64,000 bases of DNA from Porites lobata (taxonomy: Eukaryota; Cnidaria; Anthozoa; Scleractinia; Poritidae), in contig CALNXK010000007.1 of assembly GCA_942486035.1 (NCBI GenBank), positions 4,151,001 to 4,215,000 of the forward strand, in the 5' to 3' direction. This document shows, piece by piece, positions 12,001 to 24,100 of this stretch. Under the pieces are notes generated by a model, which was given only the letters and a program-made list of their open reading frames with translations, was not told where the DNA came from and did not search any database. Position 1 is the first letter of the stretch. Every line of letters begins with the position of its first letter. The translations under genes and the position numbers were made by a program.

Positions 12001-14601
12001 TGAGGGGTGATTACCGCCAAAATGAGATGTTGTATTATGCTATTATATTATGATCTTTTAGACTCCACAATTGGTGTTATGTCCTCTCTATCTGGCATTG
12101 TAAATTCCATTCGTCTATTCTGTATTTTGTTATGCATTTACACATTCTATTATGTACTTTCACTTGACAATATTAGATATTGTATTCTGCTATTCTAACA
12201 TGACGTTTTAGACTTGTGTGATGATGTTTTGCTCTTTCTATTTGGCGGTGTAAAGTTCTGTATCCTATTGTGTAATTCTACATTCTATTATGCACTTATA
12301 TATGTTATCATCCAAGATTGGGTTATTCTCGGAATTTTGGTATTCTGTTTTGCGTTCCCGTAATATATAGATTTAGCCAGGGCTAAAAGCGAAGCTCCCG
12401 TTAATAAATTCATAATTTAAATCAAACAATAAGCTTGTAATCCACAGATAGGGCACATTCATGTGACTTTTGAGGCAAATTAAGGCTAAGTGATTTTAGA
12501 GAAAAATAATTTGACAGTCCAAGAGTGAAACAAATTTTACATCGCGTTAATAGTCTTATTTGTACACCCAAAAATAGCAATCATGTTCGATCACAGTAGA
12601 TTAGGCCTGGAAAACAAATAGACCTATTCGTGTATTGTATTTGCATTAGCTGTTGCATCATAATGTCGCATTCACCAGTCTCTCCAACAATGTTCCGTTA
12701 GAGAGACTATGGATAATTGGACAACCCCGAAATATAATTTTAAGAACCACACGAGCCACGATAGTCCTTGGTGGCAGCCAATTGACACGTTGCATTCATC
12801 TGTCTAAAAGGGAGGCCAAAATAAAAAATGAGGCCGGATTGTTTGTGTTCGACAAGTTTAGTTTACAAGTAAATCTGGTGGCGTGTAAACCAGCCTTTTA
12901 AACATACTTTTTCTCAACACGTCTCCGGTAAACAGTACTATGAGGCCCTTTTTTATCATACAGACCTTGGGCAGAATTTGTTCTTTTTTTGCCCTATCAT
13001 TCTGCAGTTTTTCACAATTTTGTAAGACAATTTGCACTCATTCAATATCCACGACGTCAAAGCAAGCGCTTCCTTTGCAAAACAAATTATAGCATTGAAT
13101 TATCAAACGTTTTCATGAAAAGAATTCCATAATGCGGGACTTTTCCGTTAGAAAAATCTGGTCCTATGTGATATGCAGGGTAATAATTATGGGCTTTTAG
13201 CATGAAAACGATAAAAAAAATTCCCAAAATCACCTTTTCGGCCAGCCGGACGGGTTCTCACTTTTGACAGGCAAATTTGCAGTGCGATTAATAGAGTTAC
13301 CATTTACACTTCAACACGATAGGGAAATTGTTATGTTTAGGTTTTATTTCCCTTTATTTATTAAACTGTGTATGTGGTTTTGTTATGTGTAATCTTTAAA
13401 AGCGAGTGATATTTACGCGCGGCGTTTTGAGTATTCCTGTATGCGATGTTTATGTTCGACTGCAAACAACCGGTGCAGCGATAAAAATTGCGGGAGGGAC
13501 TACTAACAATCAATAAAATAAATATAATTCGGTGAAACATGTACAGAGACAATAATTTTCATTCACGGAGAGAAGTATTGAGAGTAAAGTGTCTCTGAAA
13601 ATCATGAGTCAGGTAAGCATAAACTTGTTTATGTTTTAAGCCGGCTTCCCGGTGTTTGCTCTTTTTCAAGATGAACTCGAGGCAAGAAAATCGCTCAGAG
13701 CTTTCTGTTTATAGCCAAAATCATAACTAAATAATCTTTGAAACCTTTTCTTTGAATTTGCGGTCAAAAAAATGTCTAAAGGCTTTTTAAACCTGATACT
13801 CGCTATTGTTGGTTAGATCATCGCTCGTGTATAAACTTAAGCCGCATAAACCATACGCTCGACTTCAGGAAACCGAAAAAAAAAACACATCAAGACAATA
13901 ATTGCTCAGGCTTACCAGTCGAGATGCTGCTTCTGAAGGTCATCAAGTGTTCCAGAATCGCTGGAGACTTTTCAACCCTCTTTAATTACGCCTCAAGCAA
14001 GGACAAGTGAGGAAGCTCATTCTTGAAAACGATGCCATCCGAAATCGGATTTCCAATGACTTTCACAACCGGTGCATTTGTCAACATAAAGCGCAATAAA
14101 CAAACCAGCCATGAATTACAGAACAATCTTGCTAGCAGCTGCATTTCATTTTGTACACCAAGTAGAAAACGACAGTTTAAAACATCACAAGATGACACAA
14201 AACTCTGTCAGCTCCAGCTATCAGTAAGCAAGTTTCCAGACGCTGCATAAATTTTCCGCATGAACTCACCTGTCAAATTTTGACCAATCAGAACATAAAA
14301 GTTGGACGTAGAGCGTGATCAACGCGTGACAGTGAGAAAAGTCAAGAGCGATTGCCTAACCTGCATGTAAAAGCGGGTTGAATTTTCGCGTCCGAAGTCA
14401 GTTCGAAATCAAAATTTTAAAACGGACTCATAAACACGACTTATTTCATATGCATTTTAAAAAAATTGAACTAGAGCCTGCGATCATTTGAAAAGTAGCA
14501 ACTTGTCAGCGGATACCTTCAAAAAAATACTCAAACTCAGTGGGTCGATACCTGAGTCCGCAATACGGTCAGGCGATACTGGTCAGCAGAAACACTATTT
14601 T

Positions 14602-15296
14602 GACAGCTGTCAATTAATCAAAACATGGATGTACAATATCAGGTTGCAGGCTCTCAAATTAGCTCGAAAGTGTGAGGTTAAACATTGGTATGACTGTGGC
14701 GCGGACGGTCGGGTGGTCGTGTAAGGTCACGTGATTGCCGAATTTTGTAGGATGGATAGATTTTCTAACCTCTGGGGCTTCGAATTGAGCACGTGATCAA
14801 ATATAATATCAGCGCAAAACTTTAAACACTACGTGAACTCAATGGATAGAAAAATGAGCCCGCGATACACTCAGGTGATGATGGTCAGCGTATACTCTAG
14901 TTTGACAGCTGTCAATTAACCTTAATTAGATTGGCGAATATTCGAATTAACAGACTACGAGTGTGAGTAAGGCATATCCGTCCGGCTTGTAGTAGAAAAT
15001 GCCAGATCGTGTACCTCACCGAACCTGAGCCCACGTTATTAGTTTTCTGATACTGGTCTGCACACGTCCTGTTTTGACAGCTGTCGATTGACCTTAATTT
15101 GGCTTCCCAATATAACTTTAAACGACTGTCAGCCAACTGACAGCCTTGCCCGGCGTAGTTTCGTTTTTATGTTGAATTGGCAAGTGTGACATATTATAAC
15201 AGCTTATATGTAGGGGCAAAACGACTGGTCTTTCATCTGAGCCCGCGACATAGTCATGTGATAATTGTCAGCGGATGTCTGATTTTGACAGCTGTC
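14602..15296. repeat. Four degenerate repeats centred on GACAGCTGTC
   Basis: The 10-bp palindrome occurs at 14602, 14904, 15076 and 15287. Each is preceded by TTTT or AGTTT and by related upstream text (GAG(C/T)CCGC, GGTCAGC or TGTCAGC), and each is followed by CAAT or CGAT. The spacing is 302, 172 and 211 bp. This looks like an old tandem array whose units have diverged, inside the foldback element. Confidence 0.7.
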
Positions 15297-15479
15297 AATC
15301 TAATCGTACTCATACGGATGGCTTACATAACTGAAAGGCTAGTCAAGTTGTGCAAGATCTATTGTGACATTTGACATCGGCTTAAATGAAGGGTGTGTAC
15401 GGGTGGGCGTACGCTACGTCATAACCAAATTTTCTGGGATGGATAGTTTACCAAATTTTCTTACCCATGGTGCTCCGCT

Positions 15480-15502
15480 GCGCGCGCGCTTCGCGCGCGC
15501 GG
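15480..15502. repeat. GC-rich perfect palindrome
   Basis: An alternating GCGCGC tract reads GCGCGCGC-TTCG-CGCGCGC within an otherwise AT-rich region. It can form a hairpin or Z-DNA-prone tract. It sits between inverted GAGCTCCGCT-type words, probably part of an older element. Confidence 0.55.
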
Positions 15503-16035
15503 GAGCTCCGCTATGAACATTGTCCGCCATTTTGACAGCGGATGGCAGAAAATGGCAGCGTGGCTTAGAACGATACCCATTCAGCTGCTCGGTCGTCTAA
15601 TTTTTGTCCATTGAGTGCCATGCAGGATAGGCATAATACAACTCCGATTCACAAGATGAAACAGATCATAATACGGGAACGCAAAACAGAATACCAAAAT
15701 TCTGAAAGTAACCCAGTCTTGGATGGTAACATATATAAGTGCATAATAGAATGTAGAATTGCACAATAGGATACAGAACTTTACACCGCCAAATAGAAAG
15801 AGCAAAACATCACCACACAAGTCTAAAATGTCATGTTAGAATAGCAGAATACAATATCTAATATTGCCAAGTGGAAGTACATAATAGAATGTGTAAATAC
15901 ATAACAAAATACAGAATAGACGAATGGAATTTACAATGCCAAATAGAGAGGACATAACACCAATTGTGGAGTCTAAAAGATCATTATAGAATAGCATAAT
16001 ACAACATCTCATTTTGGCGGTAATCACCCCTCATA

Positions 16036-19000
16036 CAAATCCACAAATCACACACCATGACCTTTTGAACCCGTGAAGTAAAGTTTTGTTTCCTAAGAGG
16101 TCCGTTAAGATGATTGACAGCAGCGAAAAACGCAATCGTCGGTTGGGTTCTGAACTTCAGCATTCGCATGTTTGTGAAAAGTGCGATCCTAATTTTCGGT
16201 CCACAGTCTACATGAAAACGCACTTTTTTTCCACAAGATGAAAAATATTCAGTTTTAAGATTTTCCTCATGGTATTTTTCTATAACTTAAAGAAATAAAA
16301 TCCTTTGCATTTTGAGACCTAAAAAAAAAATAAAGATTTCTCGCTCGCATGTTGCGTTCACCAGCACGCACTTGAATGTAAATTAGATGAAACGATCGAT
16401 AACATATTTTTTACCTGATCGATGTGAGTTAAAAATTCGCTCCAGTTCTGTTTGTGTCACCCAAGACTAACTTTTCTTCATGGAAGATAACTATGCCGCT
16501 TTATAACTCGTCCGAAGTTTTTGCGTCAGCTAAACAATATGGAAACACTATTCACAGTGACTCCTTGGATATTAAAAAGACTGAACGTGACGCACTATTA
16601 TGCCTTTGTTTACTTCTGATCACATCTTCAAGCGAAGTCTCTCTTTTCAAGCGATTCATCTCAATGCACAATAATCGACCCTTATATTAGTTAAAATCCT
16701 ATGGTTCATTTATATTAATGCTGTTTTTGCCCCTCACATTGACCGTGTTCGTTCGTATTCAAAACACCTTTACGAAAATAAAGGCCGTAAAAGTCATGTG
16801 TGTTATGTTTCGAGATAAATGGATTATACGCTTTTTTAAGTTTCCATTTTGCGGTGACTTCAGTTTACATCTCCATAAAATGGTAAAAGAAATATCAAGA
16901 AACATCACGAGAGCTAAAAATTTTCAAAAGCCATGTTTCTGAAACTCGCTAATGCTGACATCAATATAGCGTGCTTGCTGAATGGGCGAAAACACAGAAT
17001 TGTGATCACAAGATCTTGTACAAATTTAATGATAAAAGCTTGGCAAGATACAGATACAAACAAAAGCAAACCGCCTGAAACCTTGACGTGGGCTACACTT
17101 GTATGCTCTACTCAGCCACTAAACCTTGTCAGTAATAGCTCCTATTTTCCTCAAGTCGCTCTCTGTGAAGCTCCCGGACGGGATGTCCCGGAGAAGCTTT
17201 AAACTTGTGTGCGAAATTCTCAGAGTGCCTATTTTTGTCCGTGTCTTCTTTATCCTGAGTATCCGAAATTTAGACCTCCAAAGTGGCGTGTGTTGCATTA
17301 AATAGAAGGAAATATTTAAAGGAAAAGCCAGTCTTCTAACATGGCAAAGTTGTCACGTCCCTCGCTCATGGACGTGCGTCATATCAGGATTTCATCTGCC
17401 ATTCATCGGCAACTGAGTTTTTCGCTTCACTGACTATGACGGCTTCCTATCAAGTCTTCAGCCATAGTGTCGTCAACTGGTGAAATACTTTGCTCATAAA
17501 TTGTGCTTCTTAATTGCTCATGTACTACATCGATCGATAGTTCACGAAACGGCCACGGCGTTCCAAACCTGACGCTCACAGTCATCTTTTCAGTCCTTTA
17601 GTGTGAACCTACCGTGAACAGCGTGTCGGTTTAAATGCAACGCGAGCATTTCTCTGAGTTTCCCAGCGCCAACATCATCTAACTGACTTAAACTCGAACA
17701 CTAAAAAAATTATCGAGTGACTCCCATGGTCGAATCGCTTCGAACAACGCAAATAGCCTTCTTCAGGTTCGCAACGCCTTGTGGGTTTTTCAGGGGGAGC
17801 GCAGACAAGGTACAAAAAGTATCCGTGCAAGACTCCGTGCAAGAGAAACTCATATGAAACCATTCGTGAGAACATCATTTCTCGGTACCAGACCCTCGTG
17901 TCTTCCCTCCCCCGGGAGACCACTTTTTGACACCGACGACCGAAAGGCCATTTTATGACTGGGCCGCACAGGCAGCCCAGTAATAAATAAATCGTGGATC
18001 AGCGGTGATGTGGGCCGCAGCCTGTAGATAACTTTCACAGAACATAACCCCGTTCGCTGTACTGAACACTTACTTCCGGGTCTGTCTGAGTCAGTGATTG
18101 TTTTGACGAGAAAGTGAAATTTTCCTGGAAAATGAAACTCTTTATCCCAGTGATACTGTAATAAAAGAAAAAACCTTAACAGTTTTTAATTTTTAATTGT
18201 ACATTTGCTTTCAGTACTCCTCATTTTTCTTGTAATTGTTGTATGCACGACCCCACCAGCAATGCTGATCTTTTTATCGTGCTAAACTGAAATAAAGTTC
18301 TTATCTATCTATCTATCTGTCTAAAAGGCATGCTGTGTACAACTCTTAACATTGTACTCTAAGACAGTGCGGAGATATTAAAAGTAGATACTAAGCAGCT
18401 ATGGAAAATGTAATTACCTTCACGCAATATTGATATCTTATAAAACGGACGACAAATTCAGCAGGAATACGCGCGAACTGAATTAACTGTGTGTTGTATA
18501 AGGTTCTGTTAAACTTACACATTATTTCTGTGCTGAATATGTACTGTACCGAGCCGTATCTTGGTCCGGTACAAAGAAGCTATGTATATTTATAGTGACA
18601 GAGTCATGGGCCCCTGATACCGATAAAAATCATCGTTCAATTTTTTGAGTGTAAAATCCCTGAAAGAGTACTCCTCAATGGGCTTTACCATTTACTGAGG
18701 TAAAGCACGAGGTAAAGCCCCTCAATGGAGCAATATCAAGATGTGCGGCCTGTCTCTCCTTGCAATTTTTACTTTTTGAGTATTTACATTATGACATATG
18801 GCACTCGTTTTGTATTTCAAACGAAAAAGTAGCATAACAGCACCGGCGCCTTTGACAACGAAACTCATCTCCAAGCAAGCGAGACTCAACGCTACTAAGA
18901 GCGTTCTTGTTTTACTGTAAACTGTAAGCGTTGCCTGATCTCCCGATAGCTTTTTCAAGCGTCGGCAATCGGTACTGTTCTCTCTCTTCATCGGCTCCAT

Positions 19001-20319
19001 TTGCAGTGTAATTGTAGTACTTTGTCGCTGCCTCTGTACATGTTTGTGGTCACTGTGTTGATGACGTAGACGTCGCTGTGCTAAGCGATGTTCTCTGTGC
19101 TTTGCGCGCGGCTTCTTGTTGTCGTCGTCTTCTCCGCCCGCGATGAATTTTAGTCGGCGTTTTCCAGAGGAGTTTCGGTTAAAAATCGAGGATTTTCAGC
19201 CACTTGTTGTGCATGTTGTCCTGTGTCATTTGAAGGGGAAATTGCTCGTGATTCACCGATTGTTAACATTGCTTCATAGATGAATAAACGCATCAGCCTT
19301 TTATGACTATACATGCGCTGGTCATCAGCGACAAAGTCCCTGTTGCCTGGACACGCAAAATGCTCCGTGACGTTGCACTACATGACGTCATTGGCGGACA
19401 CCAAGCACATATTCAGAGAAAGAAAGATTTATTTATTTATGGCGCATCGCATTTTGTATCTGGCTAAGGCCACGCGCGGTTCACGTGATGCACGAAGCGC
19501 GCGACAAGATTATAAACTCGCTTCGCTCGCGACCTTCGGCCACTCGCTTCGCGAGAAATTAGATTTTGCCTTACCCTGAAAAACTTCACAGCCTTGTTAA
19601 GCTCTAGCTTGAGTAACGAGCGTTTCTTGGGAGCGATACTATTAGCTATAAAATAGACCTAATAATAAATATGACACTCTTAAGTATCATCGTTATCCTT
19701 TATTAAAATCCCTTTGAAATGGAGAAGTGCTTCATTAAAGTCAGTACTGCTAAACAGTCGTATGAATAGGAATAATATTTCCAAATGTAAATCAAAACTA
19801 TAAGTTATAAGAAGTTTAAGTTAAATCTGCGTTGGATTCATTATAAGAAATCACTGCCAGCGTGTTTGTTTGGAATTTCAAAGGAGAGCTTACAGGACAG
19901 ACAATGTGCAGGGGCAAAATCTTAGCTTAGCCTACAGGCAACTTTTGGACTCTCGAACTCTTAAACAGAGAGTTTGCTATAAGTAAAAGTTTTGATATCA
20001 CTTACGGGTAGAGTACTAGCGTTTAAAATAGTATACATTTGTCTTGAGAAGGTAAGCGTTTAGTATCGACCTATACAGTTACTTTTAGACCTCTCGCCTC
20101 AACTCCAACGCTCGAACGCCCGCCACGTTGAGCCGTCGCAACAGGGCTTTTAGGAAAATAACTCAGAAGTAATGGACTTGCATATCCCGACCTCTCATCC
20201 TCACCCCTTACGGGGCGATCACATTTCGCATAACATTCCAAAGACAACGAAAGCTAAAAGTAATTAATACTACAAAACTGGCGAAACTGTATAAACATTT
20301 TTACAGAAACTTCCATTTA
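16036..20319. other. Intergenic stretch, no gene seen
   Basis: About 4.3 kb with no convincing exon on either strand. It includes a retroposon-like tail at 18291-18319, a (TTTA)n tract near 19430-19440 that could be the tail of a minus-strand retroposon, and a CG-rich patch at 19470-19560 (CGCTTCGC words). Several ORFs of 60-90 codons occur but show no domain or splice context. Confidence 0.5.
18291..18319 (+). repeat. Retroposon-like 3' tail: AATAAA plus (TCTA)n
   Basis: AATAAAGTTCTTA runs directly into a TATC/TCTA tetranucleotide array. LINE elements of the CR1/L2 type often end in such a short tandem array. The body upstream could not be translated into a recognisable protein, so this is a likely truncated insertion. 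Confidence 0.5.
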
Positions 20320-20488
20320 CAGCAAGGAGCCCAAACGTGTGACGCTTTTGATCTATTCACATTCTTTCGTAAAGATTTAATCCAATTAGAAGCCGGCTGG
20401 AAACTGTCCTCGACTTCTGATTGGTTAATGTCTGCATGAAAGAATGTGAGTTAATTAAAGGAGGTCACACTTTTGGCCTCCTTGCTGT
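20320..20488. mobile_element. TA-flanked MITE, Tc1/mariner-like
   Basis: It starts CAGCAAGGAGCCCAAACGTG and ends with the near inverse CACACTTTTGGCCTCCTTGCTG. It is flanked by TA at 20318-20319 and 20489-20490. Ends beginning CAG next to a TA duplication fit the Tc1/mariner group. Length 169 bp, non-coding. Confidence 0.78.
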
Positions 20489-20524
20489 AACGAAATATTG
20501 CACCATTAAGAGGCTACTTTCACT

Positions 20525-20723
20525 CGGTACAGCGATTAAAACCGTTTTTTTATGTACTTTGGCCATTCCTAAATAAAACTACCGTACATTTGTACAAAAG
20601 GCTATCTTGCGGTTGGTTCGTTATCCGGTATAGCGATTAAAACTGTTTTGTGTACTTTGGCCATTCCCAAATAAAACTACCGTGCATCTGTACAAAAGGC
20701 TATCTTGCGGTTGGTTCGTTATC
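20525..20723. repeat. Tandem duplication, two ~100-bp units
   Basis: Unit one starts at 20525 and unit two at 20626. Both read CGGTA(C/T)AGCGATTAAAAC and end with GGTTGGTTCGTTATCCG. They differ by a few substitutions and a T-tract length, so the duplication is fairly recent. Confidence 0.85.
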
Positions 20724-21140
20724 CGTCATAACGTTACACTAAAGCCTTTAGCTACTTCTAAAACTCTAAAAGCGTAAACTTAGTAAGTTTTAACAATTAC
20801 TTCGTTTAATGGTCGATAAACCAGAATATATCGGAATTTCAAACGAACCGTCCGTCAACTGAACCAAATAAGTCCAGAACACTGTGGGCTACGAGCTCTT
20901 ACATCACTTAGACTTGGATACGTCGTTTTGCGCAACTGAACCACTATCACTATGAACACGTCCCTGGCATCAACGAAAATAAATACGTCATGAATTGTTG
21001 GATGGTTTGACCTGAACAGCAATGGATCTTTCAGAGGAGAGATTAAAACCGTGCACAGTAAAAGACGTCTATCTTAGGTTCAGTTTCTTCAGAAGAACAC
21101 ACAATGACAGGCTGTCCAATAACGAAGCGAAATTGTGTTT
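20724..21140 (-). other. Probable 3' UTR and flank of PDS5
   Basis: This lies directly after the PDS5 stop codon on the minus strand. No canonical AATAAA was found close to the stop on that strand, so the transcript end is not placed. No other gene seen. Confidence 0.4.
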
Positions 21141-24100
21141 TCATCTAGGCTTGCTTCGTTTCTTTCTTTTCACCTGAGATAAATGGATATCTGTATTAGT
21201 GAGTATCTGTTCATCAACGTCAAGGAAAAATAATTCATTAAATGACAGGAAAAATACGTACAACTATGGCCGCCTCTTTTCGCTTCACAGGCGATGACCC
21301 TGATACTTTGGTCTTTTTCGCTGGACTTGGCGTTAACTCTGCATCCTCTTGCTGTAATACATTAACAAAAAACGATCAGTTTGAGAAAGAACGGACCGTT
21401 TTTCCTTCTACATTCGCCCACCCCCAAAACACCGAAATTTACGCCTGCATTACAGCATATGAATCAAACCACTAAGACAATGGTTAATTAGTCAATGGTT
21501 AATGGTTAATTACTATAACAAGCAATATGCTGGCGATTAAGGCCCCGTCCACACGTATCCGGAGATTTTTGTATCCGCAAATTTTTTTATGCGGATACAC
21601 CTAGCGTCCACACGTGTCCGCCGTATACGCTCGGTGTATCCGGAGATTTCTGTATACGCTCTCCAGAGTGGAAATTTCTGTATACGCTGTGTATCCGCAT
21701 AAAAAAATTTGCGGATACAAAAATCTCCGGATACGTGTGGACGGGGCCTAACTCATGTTTTTCTTTTACCGTCACCGGTGATTACAAGGCTCTCTGAGAG
21801 AAAATCACAAAGAAGCAAACACTCAAGTTATAATACGTGCGACTACAAATAATACTGCCAAAAATCATATTTCCAAACGAACACGTACAAAAGAGTGTTT
21901 TTCTTGAAACCTTGTACTTTGCAGAAAAAGTATAAAAATAAACAAAAATACCTTTCTTTTTGCTTTACTTGGACTTTTAGCCTCCTGAAAAACGAAAAAA
22001 GCAACTTCATTAGCGCGAAAGGACTGTTTGAATTACACGTTAAACGGCAAGCCTACCTCAGCAAAAACAAGCTTACCAATCCATTCACTTGCTTTCCTCC
22101 TCTAGCTTTAGGATTTCCCTGCAGCGATATTTGTCTGCGCATTGATTGAAGTAAAGTCTAATATAAGTATGGTGTAGTGATGTTAAAAACAAAAATCAGA
22201 GTTCCGTGTTTTACCTTGAACTCAGAGGTTTCTTGGGTGAGTCCAGACTGGATGTGCCACTGTCTGGTGTGGGTTCATCTTCTGGTAAAGTATCTAATTC
22301 TGACTCCAGTCGTTTCGTGGCTCGCCCTTTACGGGGACTCCTAACGTTGGGAAAGAATATTAGTTATTAACAATATACTAAAGAGCTTTTTGTTCAATTT
22401 TTTTCTATACGGCCAACAATAAACGGTGATTACAATTTCCTTTCAGGTTTTTAACCGGCCAAGAAAGTGATTACTAAAGAATAACTCGTCAAATCTCTGA
22501 GAGATAACGCCTCTTTTTTGAAATCTTTCAGAACTCACCCGTCGTCAGATGAGACTTTGCACATGAAAAGCCTTTTTCTGAATCCTACGTTGAGTGTTAT
22601 GAAGATTTTTGAAACCAACTTATCCACCCTTTTCTAAGCGCTCAGATATGTGAATGGCGCGGAAGGGAGAGCGAAACGGGACTTTTTTTTTTTTTGAAGA
22701 TTATTCACTTATCATCGCTCTGCTTATCCCCTAACACCTCGTACTCGCTGTTTTCCCACTCAATTCTCTTTCCACTGAACACGTTGGCTAAAACTTGTCC
22801 ACGACCAACTCAAATACTCTGAGTATAATGTCTCCCTTGAAGAGAAGGAGGCCTGCCACATTGTTCTTGAGTGGAGAAAGGTGTTCAATTAAAGCTGTAA
22901 GACACTTACCTAGCGGACGATTTGCTAGGCGAAGACAGTTTGTCTGCTTTGACGAAAGGCGAGCGTCTTTGCGGACTTTTTAAACGGGACGAATCCTTTT
23001 TGTTTTGTGATCTTTTACTTTCTTTGAGTGGTGTTTTCGCAGAAGGCGGTGACGATAAGTTCTTTGATGACTCTTCCGAGGACGCTTTTTTGCCTTTGTT
23101 TGGAGTTCTTTCAGATGAGTCGGAAGGTCTTCCTCTTTTCCTGTGAGAAGATCACAAAGGAAAATAAATAACGCCGGGCAAGTTATACTTCATTTGCGAC
23201 AAAACCTGGATACAAATCACAGGAACTGAAACTACACGGTTACAAACTGTTTTAAGGCATTTGCACATAGATGAAGAACGATTAAAAATTGAGGGCGAGC
23301 CGACGGAAGCAGTAGGCACAGTTCCAGAGAGAGATTAAAATGATGAAGGTATTTGCAGGAGAAAGGTTTGTGTTCCCTAACAGGAACTGTTCCAAACTAA
23401 AGATTCCACTGAGTTTTGAGGTTGATTACCGACACATCGATAAAAACTACGTTGTACATAGTCTAATCTGAGTTGCCACTTAAACTACGACGACCTTCTT
23501 TAATCTTCATTCCGCGGTTCAAATATATGAAATTCATGCCGCATGCATGTTGTACTCATCATTTCATCTTCATCCAACGCGGGTACGTTACGAACCAATC
23601 TAATGACCAGTTCCAAGTTGGCTTGCTAGCTCAGTAGGCCATTTCCGAGTTCCCCCGGGCCTCTGTTTCAAAACGAGGGTAGATGCTCAGCCTTTGATGT
23701 GGAAATCATTTTTCATTCTCATGCAAATAAAACTCATTTTCACAAGAAAGGTTGTGTACCTAGCCTCATTTTGAAAGTGAGGGTTTTTGGCGCACAGCGC
23801 CGGTATCACAGAGGTCAGGGTTCGAATCCGGCTTGAACTTCTTTAGGCTTTCTTTTCGCGGCAGCATAAGTTGCGACTTTATGGCTGTGAGGAACTTCTT
23901 TAAGGTGATTTTACACGGGACGATTGGCAACGACGATTTTTAGTGCAACACAGGGTTGCAATGTTGGAACAATTCGAAACAATATCACTACAACGTTGCA
24001 ACGCTGCGTTGCTCTAAAAGTCGTCGTTGCGAATCGTCTCGTGTAACATCACCTTTACTTTCACAGTCTATCTCTGTTCAAAATAGGTCCCTAACGAGGA

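Larger units (their letters stand above)
12001..16033. mobile_element. 4.0 kb foldback element with ~360 bp inverted arms
   Basis: The left arm 12001-12363 and right arm 15672-16033 are near-identical inverted copies, ending TGAGGGGTGATTACCGCC and GGCGGTAATCACCCCTCA. The dinucleotide TA flanks both ends (11999-12000, 16034-16035), consistent with TA-targeting insertion. The 3.3 kb between the arms has no recognisable transposase. It holds four spaced copies of the palindrome GACAGCTGTC and a GC-rich palindrome near 15480-15502. The arms carry A/T-rich internal repeats (CATTCTATTATG). Superfamily not assigned. Confidence 0.85.

Noticed and set aside
16933..17202. 89-codon plus-strand ORF in the gene-poor region
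   Set aside because: No domain, no convincing splice sites in register, and no neighbouring exons.
17675..18038. Minus-strand ORFs of 82 and 62 codons
   Set aside because: Overlapping frames without domain, signal or splice support.
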